DNA of 64,000 nucleotides from JAMXLO01 sp963719805 (GTDB taxonomy: Bacteria > Pseudomonadota > Alphaproteobacteria > Acetobacterales > Acetobacteraceae), in NCBI GenBank assembly GCA_963719805.1, contig CAVRDF010000007.1, forward strand, positions 310,001 to 374,000, written 5' to 3'. The translations under genes were made by a program, and so were the position numbers. Positions within the stretch are counted from its first letter, which is position 1; every line of letters begins with the position of its first letter. The notes beneath the pieces were generated by a model. That model did no database searches. It was not told the DNA's origin and saw nothing but the letters and a program-made list of their open reading frames with translations. Of the stretch, positions 50,688-61,314 are shown one piece after another.

Positions 50688-52789
50688 TCAGCCCGCGTGG
50701 ACCAGAATTGCACGCTCGCGGAATTTCACCGGATCAGCGACCGGTGACCATCCAAGGTCGCGTTTCGCATCACCGCAATCGAAAGTCGCGCCAAGCCCAC
50801 GCGACAGAAAGTCGCGCCGGCTCGGCGGCGGTCCGGCGCGGCCGGTTGCCCGCTTGATCAGGTATTTGCCGTATTCCTGCAACCACAGCGCATCGACCCG
50901 TTGCGGATGAAAATGCAGCGGCCGTTGCATCGCATTCCCTAGATCCGCGATGTATTCGCGAGCCGTCAGGCGCACATCGCCGACCAGGTTATAGCAGCGG
51001 CCCTCGACCCCTTCGGCATGGCATGCCAGAACGATCGCGTCTGCAACATCCTCCACCAGTACGAACGGCAACGGATTGCGGCCGGTATTCCAACCGATGC
51101 AGTACCTGCTCGTTGTTGAAAAACCCGAGCCCGGAGTGGAACGGCAAGCCGCCCTCGCCAACCACAAGTCCTGGCCGCAGGATGCAGACTGGCAGCCCAT
51201 CGGCGGCGTACATCGCGAGCAATCTGAAATCGGTCATCGCCTTGGCTCGCGCATAGTCCGCACGTTGTTCCGCCTGCGGATCGGGCGGCGTGGTCCCGGT
51301 GACCGGTTGACTCTGCGGACCGAGATAGAGTGCTGCGATTGAACCAATGTAAATCAGCCGCCGCACACCGCGCGCCAGACAAACACCGGCGACCGTTTCA
51401 GCGCCACCGAGCATGGCGTCGCGCACCTCCACCCACGAAGCGCCGCCACCCCCATGCGCCAGATTGACGACAATCGGTGCGTCGCCGATTGCGGATTCGA
51501 CAGCCTCTTTGTTACGCAGATCGCCGGCATGCAGTGCCACTCTGTCATCGCCGAACGGCGCCGGCAGGTTGCGGACCGAACGCGCCATCACCGAGACGCG
51601 CATATCATTTTCCAACAGGCGCTTCACCACGTGCGTGCCGATGAAGCCGGTGCCTCCGAGCACAGCGACGTCAGGTGCTGCACCCACAGAGCTCCGGACC
51701 GCCGGTGCGGTAAGAACGGACGGAGTGCCGAATGCAGCGCGTGCGATGCGCTCGCACGACCCCACCAGCATCGCACCGAACGGACCGTCGATCGGCGGAG
51801 GCCGCCCCGCAGTCAATGCATTATGAAACCCCGCGATGCTGTTTCGCATGCTCTGGAAGAACGCATCGTTTCGCTTCGCCAGTTTCAACGTGGCAGCGGC
51901 ATAGGCCGCGGTGTTGCGAAAGCCCTCGGTGAACACCGCGCCTGCGGTACGTCCGGCTGACACCAGCCCATCCACCGCCTCCAGCCAACGCGTACGGCGG
52001 AAACTGAACAACCGGTTCGCCAGGATGTCGGCTACAACAACGCCATCGTCACAGACAACAGTGACCTGCCAGAACGGGAATGACTGCCCGACAGCAAACC
52101 GCAGTTGCGCCGGCAGCCTCTCGCAGGCCATCGATGCGTCGAGCGTTGCATGGAACGGCACGCCAGGGGCGAGCTCGACCGCCGCCCCTGACTGCACGCT
52201 CACATCTCCGATTGGACCCGCGATCGCGGCGATCTGCGACAGTGGATGCACCGCCTGCTCGAGCAGGATGTTGACCGGCGCCTGAAACATCCAGTGGCCG
52301 AACTGCCGGGCAGCCAATTGACGCAGCGGCACGTTGTAGATGCAGCTGACATGACTGGGGCGTCCCAGTGTTCGCGGCTTCCACCATGCGCTGCAGGCGT
52401 GCGAATGCCGGGTGGCACAGAAAGTTCTGGTTGACACCGAGCGATGCGCCGCTCTGTTGCGCAGCGGCCAGCAACTCGGCGCAGTCCTCGCTGCGCTCGG
52501 CCATCGGCTTTTCCAGCAGAACCGGCTTGCCGGCCCGCAACACCGGCAGCGCCGCACGGGCGTGGATGTTCGGCGGCACTAGGATGTGAGCGCAATCGAA
52601 TGCGTCGGCGGTGATGGCTTCGTCGATCGACCCGAAAGTGGTTGCACCACCACAAAACCGTGCCAGGCTGTCTGCAGCGCCGCGATTCGGATCGACCACC
52701 ACAGCCACCCGCGCATCGGATATCGTTTGCAGCGCCTCGGCATGCACCCGGGCAATGTAGCCGGCACCGACAAGTGCAACACGCCGCAT
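50688..52789 (-). pseudogene. Gfo/Idh/MocA oxidoreductase fused to NAD-dependent epimerase, two frame disruptions
   Basis: Starts at ATG 52789 with RRVALVGAGYIARVHAEALQ, GAATTFGSIDE, LVPPNIHARAALPVL and LLEKPMAERSE, a Gfo/Idh N-domain. The frame shifts near 52370 (after RMVEAA) and continues LGRPSHVSCIYNVPLRQ... through the Gfo C-domain and a second Rossmann domain (VAVLGGTGFIGTHVVKRLL, then IYIGSIAALYLG). A second shift near 51105 (after FFNNEQ) gives WNTGRNPLPFVLVEDVADAIV and a tail to 50688. Each needs one base removed. Restored, it is about 700 residues, a two-enzyme fusion for nucleotide-sugar synthesis or modification. The NDP-sugar is unknown. Confidence 0.8.
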
Positions 52790-52869
52790 TAATTGGTCGC
52801 TCCAAGTTTTGCCGTCATGCCGCATCCAGTGTAAACGCGCGCGGCCTTCGATACGGCGTGGTGAGGTCC

Positions 52870-53805
52870 ATGAACAGACAGTGGCTTGCGGCGTGTGGCC
52901 TCGCGGCGTTGCTGACCGGCTGTGCGAACGGCCCGAGCGACGCACGGGTGCTGAACGTGGGACCGGCGCAGCAGTACAATTTGCCGAGCCAGGCCGCAGC
53001 GGTTGCCAGGCAAGGCGATACGATCCGCATCGCGCCCGGTGAGTACACCGACTGCGCGGTCTGGCGCGCCAACCGGCTCACCATCGAGGGCATCGGCAAC
53101 GGTGCGGTGATCGCCAACAAGAGTTGCGCGGGCAAAGCGATCTTTGTAATCGACGGCAACGACGTCACGGTGCGGAACCTGGCCTTCGAGCACGCCGAGG
53201 TCGCCGACCACAACGGCGCGGGTATCCGTGCCGAGGGTCGCAATCTGATCGTCGAGCACAGCCGCTTCATCGACAACGAGAACGGCATCCTTGGCAATAC
53301 CGTGCCTGGCAGCACAGTCCGCATCAGTGACAGCGAATTCCGCGGCAACGGCAAATGTCAGCCACAGTGTGCCCACGGCATCTATATCAATGCTGTCGAC
53401 AAACTCGAGGTCGAGCGGTCCCGGTTCATCGATCAGCATGTCGGGCATCACATCAAATCGCGCGCGCTGAACACCGTGCTTGTCGGCAATGACATTTCCG
53501 ATGGGCCGAATGGCAATTCCAGTTACCTGGTCGACGTTCCCAACGGCGGCAACCTGCTCATCCGGGGCAACCGGTTCGAAAAGGGGCCGCATAGCGAGAA
53601 CGATGACACAGCGATCGCCATCGGGTTCGAAAAAGTCACCCATCCCAGCACTTCGCTGGTTGTACGCGGCAACAGCTTCACCAACGACATGCAAAAGCCG
53701 ACGGCCTTCGTTCACAATCGCACTCTGACGCCGGCCGTGTTGTCCGGGAACCACCTGCAAGGAGACGTCACACCACTGGTCGGACCAGGAACCGTCAACC
53801 CTTGA
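52870..53805 (+). CDS. Right-handed beta-helix lipoprotein
   Basis: A 311-residue lipoprotein. The signal ends in LLTGC (lipidated Cys near residue 19). The rest is parallel beta-helix repeats with NosD/pectate-lyase-like spacing: TIRIAPGEYTDC, NDVTVRNLAFEHAEVADHNGAGI, NLIVEHSRFIDNENGI, KLEVERSRFIDQHVGHHIKS and NLLIRGNRFEKG. Such folds bind, cut or epimerise polysaccharides, and the gene lies inside the exopolysaccharide locus. It diverges from the fusion gene by 80 bases and converges with xrtA with an 11-base overlap. Confidence 0.78.
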   Translation: MNRQWLAACGLAALLTGCANGPSDARVLNVGPAQQYNLPSQAAAVARQGDTIRIAPGEYTDCAVWRANRLTIEGIGNGAVIANKSCAGKAIFVIDGNDVTVRNLAFEHAEVADHNGAGIRAEGRNLIVEHSRFIDNENGILGNTVPGSTVRISDSEFRGNGKCQPQCAHGIYINAVDKLEVERSRFIDQHVGHHIKSRALNTVLVGNDISDGPNGNSSYLVDVPNGGNLLIRGNRFEKGPHSENDDTAIAIGFEKVTHPSTSLVVRGNSFTNDMQKPTAFVHNRTLTPAVLSGNHLQGDVTPLVGPGTVNP

Positions 53806-55352
53806 CGGGTGCCGAATTGCTTAGCCGCGTGATCAGGTCCGCCAATGCCGGCTGTGATCCAAGAAACGCGGCGATACTGGCGCGGCCCTGAGCCAGCCAG
53901 GCTGGCCCGGGCTCGGCGTTGCCGCCGATTTCAGGACGCACCACGACCAGGATTGGTGAGAGGCGCGAACCTACTATGCTGCGCCAGGCCTGCTCGGCCC
54001 TGCCCGCAAGACCCAAGCGTGCCGTTTGCCCCTCAATCCACAGGCTCGTTGCCGCGATCCGCGCCGGAGAGGTTCGTTCCACCATACGCCATGCGCCTGC
54101 CGGAGCACCCGGCACGTTCAGCGACGTCGACTGCACGTCCTCTGCCCCCTCGATCTCCGTCAAACGGCGCTGCTCATTGAGCATGCGGTTGGCAGTGCTC
54201 CGGGGTGAAAATACCTCGATCATCAGAGTCAGGACGCCGTGGCCACAGTTGAAGTGCTGGACGATGACGCGACCAGGTGTATCGAGCCCGTCAGTCAGCT
54301 GCCCCGGCACGATCTGGCAGCCGGCGGCCGGCACCAGCGTCGGCATGTTGGACGTCATGTCGACCACGGCCGAGCTATCGAAGCGCGCCGCAACCGCGGG
54401 CCCAATCGCCGCAACCACGATGATGGCAGCAGTAGCAAGCATCGCAGGCCGCAGATAGTTGCCGCCGCGGGGTGGCTCGGTCGGACCTTGCACCGCCGGT
54501 TCTGCATGATCCTCGCGGAATGGCAGACCGAGCACGGTCAGGATCACGATCACGATCGAGAAGAAGACCCAGCCGTAGATGATGTGATCGGCTTCCACCG
54601 CCTGCGCGCTGCCGAGGTAATGGCCGCCTGCGACGATGCCCAAGGCACGAATGCCGTTGGCCGCGATCGGCACAGTGATGGACACCAGAATGAATATCGT
54701 CCGCTTCAATGCGGTGCGGTACATCACCAGTGAGTAAAGGCAGCCAAAGGCGATAGCGGCGATCAGGAAGCGCAATCCGGCGCAGGCTTCCGCGATCATG
54801 AACGTGCCTTCGGGAATCTCGATCGTGTAGCCGGTGATGTAGGCAGGGATGTGCAGGATCCGCAGTCCATGGTCCACGAAAACGGTCGTGATGTCCTGCA
54901 ACTTGGGGGTCAGGAATGCGCCGAATGGCACCAGGAAATACAGGTAGAGCAGCGGACCGCAAAGCCGCCAGTCACAACAGCGGTCCAAGCACCACAAAGA
55001 ACAGCAGTTCGACAAACGTCATCGCGACGAGCTGCCGCCCTTCCATGACGCCGAGGCGTTCCGCGACCAGCCACGCCAGCGCCAGCGGTATGCCGGCGAG
55101 CGCTGCAATCGGCATCGGCTTCGCGACAGCGTCGTTCAGAGTGCTTCGCCGATCCCACAGCAAGTACAGGACTATCGGGATCACCAGAAAGCAGTGGTTG
55201 TACGCGGTCGAGGTGGACCAAACATAATATGCGGCGGTAACCTCGCTGTGGAATAGCAGGCCCAGCACCAGCAGGCCAGCTCCGACCGCAATCGCCGCGC
55301 CATTTCTCCTGGCGTCGCTCAGCCCGACCGAGGTGAGGGTACGAACATTCAT
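53795..55352 (-). pseudogene. xrtA: Exosortase A with C-terminal EpsI domain (xrtA), frameshifted
   Basis: ATG 55352 opens NVRTLTSVGLSDARRNGAAI and runs through several membrane helices to FVELLFFVVLG, then stops at 54972. The rest is in another frame to 53795: GPLLYLYFLVPFGAFLTPKLQD, the catalytic Cys in EACAGLRF, Arg in ANGIRALG and His in DHIIYGWVFF, then a periplasmic EpsI-type domain. Removing one base near 54972-54985 gives about 518 residues, the normal XrtA-EpsI layout. It would cleave PEP-CTERM tails at the inner membrane. Its start overlaps the Stp1-like gene stop (ATGA). Confidence 0.85.
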
Positions 55353-56587
55353 GCCGGGAGATCCGAACCAGCCGGCTCGCGCACCACCGCTTCAGCTTGC
55401 TGACCAAACAGTCGATCGAGCGGCCGCAGTGTCATTGACCATTGGTGCGAGGCTTCGACAGCCCGCCGGGCAGCTTCACCCATATTCGGATGTTGGCCGC
55501 GAATCACCTCAACGATCATCTGCGCCATTTCTTCCACGCCATTGGCCAACAGGACGTCGCGGCCCGGTACAGCCTGCACACCTTCAAAGGCCTCCATCGA
55601 GGCAATCACCGGCCGGGCCATCGCCATAGCTTCCAACATTTTGTTCTGGATGCCACGCGCTATCCGCAGCGGCGCCACAACAGCATCGGCGGCCGCGAGC
55701 CAGGGCCTGGTGTCCGGCACGCGCCCGGTCACCTGGACACCGGGCAGCGATCCAAGCGCGCTCACATCGCCGGTCGGCGCAGCACCAACGATCCACAGCC
55801 GCGCCGCAGGCACGACGCGACGCACGACCGGCAAGACCTCTCGCGCGAACCATTGCATGGCATCGATGTTCGGCCAGTAATCCATGCGTCCCGTGAACAC
55901 GAGGTCCGCACCGTTGCCGGCGAACGGCGCTTCGAAACGGTGCGCCGGCGAAAAGTATTCGAAATCCACACCGTTCGACACCCAGCTCGTCTGCCGTACA
56001 GCTTCCGGAGCAAGCGTAACGAAACGTTGCCATTCATGTTCCGACACGAACAGGCTGTGATCGAAATGCGCGGCAGCGCGGCGCTCGAAGGCAAGCAACG
56101 TACGACCCTCGCGCGCCCAAATCGCACGCGACGGAAAACGTGCAGTGGCCGCATAGGCGGTCCACTTCTCCGAGTCGACATCGACCATGTCGAGCACGCG
56201 ACGCACACCATGCGCATGCATCACATATTTCGCCATTCCGGAAGAGAACACATAGACATTCTCGATCCTGCCGTCGGACAGCTTGCCATCGACCCAGCGC
56301 TGCAGCCGCCGATCGTGAAAGTAACCGAGCGATAGTGGCTGCCCACTGCGCAGCCGCAGCAACGCCTTCAGACGCTGCGTCCGCTTGTCGATCGGCAGAC
56401 ACATGACATCCACGCAGTGCGAACGCAGCGCCGCGACATGCTGGTGGTCAGCCGGGTCGTCGATGAAGCAACCCAGATGAATGCGATGGGTGCGCGCAAG
56501 ATGACGGAACACATTCCACGCACGGATCTTGTCGCCCTTGTCAGGCGGATACGGAATGCGATGCGCCAGGAACAGCAGATCGCGCAT
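55349..56587 (-). CDS. XrtA-associated glycosyltransferase (TIGR03087/Stp1-like)
   Basis: A 412-residue GT-B enzyme of the exosortase-linked sugar transferase family. It starts MRDLLFLAHRIPYPPDKGDKIRAWN, a signature opening, and has VSNGVDFEYFSP, DLVFTGRMDYWPNIDAMQWFA and GIQNKMLEAMAMARPVIAS. The ATG at 56587 lies four bases after the FemAB gene stop; an extended start at 56665 would overlap it and is rejected. Confidence 0.87.
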   Translation of the reverse strand: MRDLLFLAHRIPYPPDKGDKIRAWNVFRHLARTHRIHLGCFIDDPADHQHVAALRSHCVDVMCLPIDKRTQRLKALLRLRSGQPLSLGYFHDRRLQRWVDGKLSDGRIENVYVFSSGMAKYVMHAHGVRRVLDMVDVDSEKWTAYAATARFPSRAIWAREGRTLLAFERRAAAHFDHSLFVSEHEWQRFVTLAPEAVRQTSWVSNGVDFEYFSPAHRFEAPFAGNGADLVFTGRMDYWPNIDAMQWFAREVLPVVRRVVPAARLWIVGAAPTGDVSALGSLPGVQVTGRVPDTRPWLAAADAVVAPLRIARGIQNKMLEAMAMARPVIASMEAFEGVQAVPGRDVLLANGVEEMAQMIVEVIRGQHPNMGEAARRAVEASHQWSMTLRPLDRLFGQQAEAVVREPAGSDLPA

Positions 56588-56591
56588 CTGC

Positions 56592-57623
56592 TCAGCCCAA
56601 TCCCCGCACGATCGGAGGACCCAGCAGATTTGCCACCGGCAGCGGCAAACGCTTCCAGGCGGCAATGAAAAGGCGGTACTTCGGGTTCATCGGATTGTGG
56701 TCCGGTATCTCTGCTCCGGGCGCCAGACGATAACGATAGTGCAACCGCTCCGGCTCGAACCCCCAGTTATGCTTGAACGCAAACGCCCCGGTGCCCAGTT
56801 TGCTGCGCCCGAAGTCGAACAGACGATAACCGCGTGCCGCGGCCCGGCGCATCACTTCCCAATACATGAAGTCGTTTCCAGCCCTCTGCCGCGCCTGCGA
56901 CGTGCCCCCACCATAATATGGCAGCACCTCATCACGGAAGTAGAAGTTCATGACCGAGGCTATCGGCCGGCCATCGTCCAGTACGGTAACAATATCACTG
57001 CAATCCGCGAATGTCTCGCTTAGAATTCGAAAATAACGACGGGAGAATACTGGCGTTCCCAGATTGCGCACGCTCTCGGCATAAATGCGGTGCAATACCG
57101 AAACATCGCGATCACAAACCGAAGTAAGCCCATTCTGGATGCCCTTGCGCACCATGGCGCGCTGCTTGCGCGGGATCGCCTTCAGGTTCTTGTCGTCGTC
57201 GCCGGTGATCGGCCGCCGGAATGTCACGTAAAGATCAGGACGCACCGACCAGTCACTGTCGCCCTCACAGCGCTCTCGCAGTTCGACCGCGGAAGCGTTG
57301 AGCTTGCCGCGCAATGTCTCGGCATGCGCTTCCAGCGCCGCTGCCGCCTCGCTGTCGACCGCCAGCGGCCCGCCGTAGACGCAGAACGGTGTCGATATCA
57401 GTGTGTTGCCGAACAGCCTGGTCCGCACCTGGGCCAGCGGCAATACGCCGACGATTGCGCCGTCGCGTTCGGCCAAAGTGTAGTGGCACGGATGGCTGAA
57501 TGCCGCCGTTATCACCCGTGCCCAGCCCGCCAGGTGAAAGAAGCTGCCGCCGGCGTGCGCGGCAACGAACCGGTCCCAGGCCGTCGCGTTGGCCTCCGTC
57601 AGCGGGGTCAGACGAACGCTCAT
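56592..57623 (-). CDS. FemAB-like XrtA-associated protein
   Basis: A 343-residue protein of the exosortase-associated FemAB group (GNAT-like fold). It has WDRFVAAHAGGSFFHLAGWARVI, KQRAMVRKGIQNGL, PIASVMNFYF and a DFGRSKLGTGAFAFKHNWGFEPERL block. The family is thought to transfer aminoacyl groups, though the acceptor in this system is unknown. It is inside the operon. Confidence 0.87.
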   Translation of the reverse strand: MSVRLTPLTEANATAWDRFVAAHAGGSFFHLAGWARVITAAFSHPCHYTLAERDGAIVGVLPLAQVRTRLFGNTLISTPFCVYGGPLAVDSEAAAALEAHAETLRGKLNASAVELRERCEGDSDWSVRPDLYVTFRRPITGDDDKNLKAIPRKQRAMVRKGIQNGLTSVCDRDVSVLHRIYAESVRNLGTPVFSRRYFRILSETFADCSDIVTVLDDGRPIASVMNFYFRDEVLPYYGGGTSQARQRAGNDFMYWEVMRRAAARGYRLFDFGRSKLGTGAFAFKHNWGFEPERLHYRYRLAPGAEIPDHNPMNPKYRLFIAAWKRLPLPVANLLGPPIVRGLG

Positions 57624-57673
57624 GATGCGGCGAGTGCCGTCCGATATTGCTTTGCCATGGACGCGCGCACCGG

Positions 57674-58564
57674 TCAGACGGTCAGCGCGGGATGTTTGGT
57701 GTCGGCGCTGGCCGTCGCGCCCGGGACTCCGGTCGCATATACGCGGTCCATCCTGTCCCAGGCGAAATCCCGCAGCAGCCGGTCAAGCTTGCCCGCCATG
57801 CGCGAGAGGTTTGTGTAGTGCCGGAAGCGCGATTTCCAGCCGCAATCGGCGACCCGTGGTTGCCCGGGATCGATTTCCCATGGGTGGAAGTAAAATATAC
57901 CCGGCCGCTCATCGCCCCGGTTGACCATGTTGAGACCCAACCGGAACGCCGTGTACGGCAGCAATCGGAAAAACCCGCCACCCGAACACGGCCAGTTGCG
58001 GCCAAGCGCGCGCACGGTGGTCATCGGATACTCCCACAGTTCCCCACCGGCAGGTCGGAACGGTTCGCGTGGCGCATCCGGCATGCCGTACAGATCGTGA
58101 CTGATGGGATTGATGCTCGAGCTATAGGTGTAGCCCGCCTCCTCAAGCTCACTGAACGCCCATTGATTGCGTGCGCCGATCGAAAACGTGGCCGCGCGAT
58201 AGCCGCACACCGGCACGCCACCGATATCTTCCAGCACGTGCCGCGTGCGCGTGACGTCGGCGCGGAATTGCGCCGGCTCCTGGGTATCGGCACGCACGTG
58301 CTCGTATCCATGACTGGCCAGTTCGTGACCCGCCGCAACGATCCGGCGAACCATCGTCTTATGCCGCTCCGCGACCCAGCCAAGCGTGAAAAAAGTCGCA
58401 TGCACCCCAGCACCGGCAAACTGCTCCAGGATGCGATCGACGTTGCTCTCAACCCGCGACGCAAGCGTGTCCCACGAACTCCGGTCGATGCAGCCAGCGA
58501 AAGCCTGCACCTGAAACCAATCCTCGACATCGACCGTCATTGCATTACGCAGCGGCGGCGTCAT
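57674..58564 (-). CDS. XrtA-associated polysaccharide deacetylase
   Basis: A 296-residue NodB-type carbohydrate esterase with an attached DUF3473-like C-terminus. It opens NAMTVDVEDWFQVQAF; catalytic Asp is in VDVED, and the zinc histidines are in GHELASHGYEHV. FRPAGGELWEYPM and FYFHPWEIDPGQPR follow. Its start overlaps the ATPase stop (ATGA). It is expected to remove acetyl groups from the polysaccharide. Confidence 0.9.
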   Translation of the reverse strand: MTPPLRNAMTVDVEDWFQVQAFAGCIDRSSWDTLASRVESNVDRILEQFAGAGVHATFFTLGWVAERHKTMVRRIVAAGHELASHGYEHVRADTQEPAQFRADVTRTRHVLEDIGGVPVCGYRAATFSIGARNQWAFSELEEAGYTYSSSINPISHDLYGMPDAPREPFRPAGGELWEYPMTTVRALGRNWPCSGGGFFRLLPYTAFRLGLNMVNRGDERPGIFYFHPWEIDPGQPRVADCGWKSRFRHYTNLSRMAGKLDRLLRDFAWDRMDRVYATGVPGATASADTKHPALTV

Positions 58565-59553
58565 CGATCCGCCACCGCACTGAGTAGATCGAGCACCCGG
58601 CGAAATACGCGATCCTGCTTCGCCGTCATCGCCTCCAGCGCCTCGATGCGCCGCATCATCACGTCATTGCCGGGTGCGGCGGGCATCGCCGCAACTGACA
58701 GCGCGACGTCCACCGCATGCGGCGCCGCCAGGCCGCCTCCAAGATCGTGATCCAGCTCGTTTGCCGTATTCTCCACGATCGGCCCGGTGATCGCGTGCGT
58801 CTCCTCGATCGCGCCATACAGCAGGACACGCGAACATAGCGTGTTGATCCGCCGCGGGATGCCTTCGGTGAAGCGGTACACGTAGCTGAATGCTGCGTCT
58901 TCCCAGGCCGGATCGCCATTCCAGCCGACCCGTTTCAGCCGATGCTCGATATACGCGCGCGTCTCGGCATCGGTCATCGGGCCAAGATGATAGGACGCCA
59001 GAATGCGCTGGCGGAGCTGCTCGAGATCAGGATTTGCGAGGGTCGCACGGAACTGCGGCTGACCCAGCAATATCGTCTGCACCGAGGCGCGCCCGTCCAC
59101 CGTGATGTTGGACAGCATCCGCAGCTCTTCCAATGCAGCCATTTGCAGGTTCTGCACTTCGTCCACGACCAGCAGGCATCGCCGACCGGCCGCCCGCTGC
59201 TCACGCGCCATCTTCTCGAAGCGCCGCAACAGGGTCGCCTTGTCCGCGCCGCCATCGTCGGGAACACCGAAATTCGCAACCGCCAGACGCAGCAGTTCAT
59301 CGCCGGAGACCCGTGTCGTGACGATGCGCGCCATGACATAGCTATGCCGGTCAAGCTCTGACCAGAGATGCTCCACCAGTGTGGTTTTACCGGCACCGAC
59401 TTCGCCGGTGATGACGATGAACCCTTCCTCCTGCGCCAGGCCATACACCAGATGCGAGATCGCCCGGCTGTGTCCGCTCGATCCGAAGAAGAAGCGATTG
59501 TCCGGCGTAAGCTGGAAGGGTATCCCAGTCAGATTGTAGAATTTCTCGTACAC
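58561..59553 (-). CDS. XrtA-associated AAA ATPase (ExeA-like)
   Basis: A 330-residue ATPase starting at GTG 59553 with MYEKFYNLTGIPFQLTPDNRFFFGS, the family opening. Walker A is GEVGAGKTT and Walker B is CLLVVDEVQNL, then sensor LGQPQFRATL and EGIPRRINTLC. It resembles ExeA and the putative secretion ATPase of exosortase loci. It lies nine bases after the restored stop of the outer-membrane protein. Confidence 0.9.
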   Translation of the reverse strand: MYEKFYNLTGIPFQLTPDNRFFFGSSGHSRAISHLVYGLAQEEGFIVITGEVGAGKTTLVEHLWSELDRHSYVMARIVTTRVSGDELLRLAVANFGVPDDGGADKATLLRRFEKMAREQRAAGRRCLLVVDEVQNLQMAALEELRMLSNITVDGRASVQTILLGQPQFRATLANPDLEQLRQRILASYHLGPMTDAETRAYIEHRLKRVGWNGDPAWEDAAFSYVYRFTEGIPRRINTLCSRVLLYGAIEETHAITGPIVENTANELDHDLGGGLAAPHAVDVALSVAAMPAAPGNDVMMRRIEALEAMTAKQDRVFRRVLDLLSAVADR

Positions 59554-59562
59554 GTCTCTGCT

Positions 59563-61285
59563 TCAAAACTGTTTGTTGATGCCGACAAGGAACAGGTTTT
59601 GGTAGATGGACTGATCCGGCCGGTCGGACAACCGCGCGAAATATGTATACCGTACAAATGTTGTCAGAGTTCTAACTCAATAGATACTGCATTCCTACAG
59701 CGACACCGAACGATGTCAGCTTGCCGGTGCTGCCACCCGACACACCGCCCTCAACACTGTTCAGTCCATACGACCCGCTCGCATTGACGCTCAGTGAATC
59801 ATTGATCTGATGGATCCAGGTGACGATGCCGGTCACCCCCTCGCTCGTGGAACCAACCGACGGCGTCACCGGGTTGAATATGACATTCGCCGTGGGCGTT
59901 GCGGCGGCAAGTGTCGTGTTCTGCGTCCACGACGCCGTCGCGGTGAATATGTCGCGGTCGAGCACGGAACTCGCCGATGCGCTCAGCGTCTTCGCGCGGA
60001 ACAGCCCCGATTGCGAACCGAGCCCATTATTGCCGGGGAACAATGGCGCACCGGTCTGTGCATCCACCGCATTGCCGTTCTGGTCGAGTGCCGCGAGATC
60101 GAGCTGCCCCTGCAACTGCTGCAGATCGGTTTGCACACCCGTCGTATATCGGGCGCTGATGCGGGTGCGCGGGGTGATCGAGTAATAACCGGCGAACTGC
60201 ACGCCCGTCGTGCCGCGATCATGCCCGTACCCTAACGTGATGCTGCTGTCCGCATTGGGCTGCCACTGGAACCCGACGCCCCAAATCGCATCATCGATCT
60301 TGGTGACAGGAACGCCACCGAACTGCAGGTTTTCGTACCCTACCTCACCATAGACTCTCAACTCGCGGTTGACGGCATAACCGAGCTGGTTCTTGGCAAT
60401 ATACTCGCGTGAATTGTTCGACACGCCGGTTCCCGAACCTGCCAGCGCGCTGCCACTGATCAGGTCACGGAACGGGGCGAACGATTCCCCCGTCTCGTAT
60501 TGCGCCACCACCTGGTTGGTCAGGCTGTGCTGACTGCTGGCACCGACCGGAAACGGCAACGGGACGATACTGTCGTTCGGACTGATGCTGGTCGCGTTCA
60601 ACTCGTAGCCGACCTTCACGGTGCCGGCGTCGCCGAATCGATGCAGATAGTACGGGGTCAGCGAGAAGCTGCTGTTCTGCGTCCGGTTCTGCTTCGACAG
60701 ACCCTCCAGGCCCAGCGACTGCCCCGGCGTCCCGAACTGCGGCGTCAGGCTGGTCCCAAAGCCATTGAAGCCACCGAACGCCGGTGCCGCCCCGGCGAAT
60801 GCCCGGGCGTCCACATAGAAGGCGTCCGGTACGATGGTGAACTGCCCCGTGCCGATCAGTTGCTGCGTGACGCTGTTTTCTTGCGGCGTCGTCGCATCCA
60901 GACGGAACTGCGGCGCATACGAGAGCCGCACCTGGGTGTTTGGCAGATCGCCGTAAATCGTAATGCCCGGCGTCACCAGCGTGACCATGTCCCAGCGCCG
61001 ATCTGTCGGCGACTGCAGCACGTTGTCGGTATAGAACTCCTCGCCCATGATGCGGGGCGTGAAGGTCCAGCCGCCTCCCGAGGCGGCCGCACCGAACCCT
61101 GACTGCAGTTGCAGCTGATGCCGCAGATCCGACTCCGCCGGCTCGGGCGGATTGCTGAAAACCGAAGGGTTATCCGCGTCGGTGGCCGGGAAGGCCAAGG
61201 CCGCCGATGACAGCAGCTTGCAGCCAGCGGCAGCGGCGAGGATCAGACGAAGGGCAGTGCCAAGCGGGACAGTTGCGACACCCAT
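59563..61285 (-). CDS. XrtA-associated outer-membrane beta-barrel protein (TIGR03016-like), frame disrupted at its end
   Basis: ATG 61285 opens a signal peptide (cleavage after LLSSAALA) and a barrel rich in alternating strands such as WTFTPRIMGEEFYTDNV and PNTQVRLSYAPQFRL. The uninterrupted frame stops at 59672 after VAVGMQYLLS. Removing one T near 59674 extends it through RTLTTFVRYTYFARL and SDRPDQSIYQNLFLVGINKQF to TGA 59563, a classical barrel end with a final Phe. The restored protein is about 573 residues and ends nine bases before the ATPase gene. It is likely the outer-membrane part of polysaccharide or protein export. Confidence 0.84.
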
Positions 61286-61314
61286 CAACCCCTACCCCGC
61301 TCCGGCGGCCAAAC

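Noticed and set aside
51090..52380. Programmed ribosomal frameshifting in the fusion gene
   Set aside because: No slippery heptamer or downstream pseudoknot is evident at either junction, and similar breaks occur in unrelated genes of the window.
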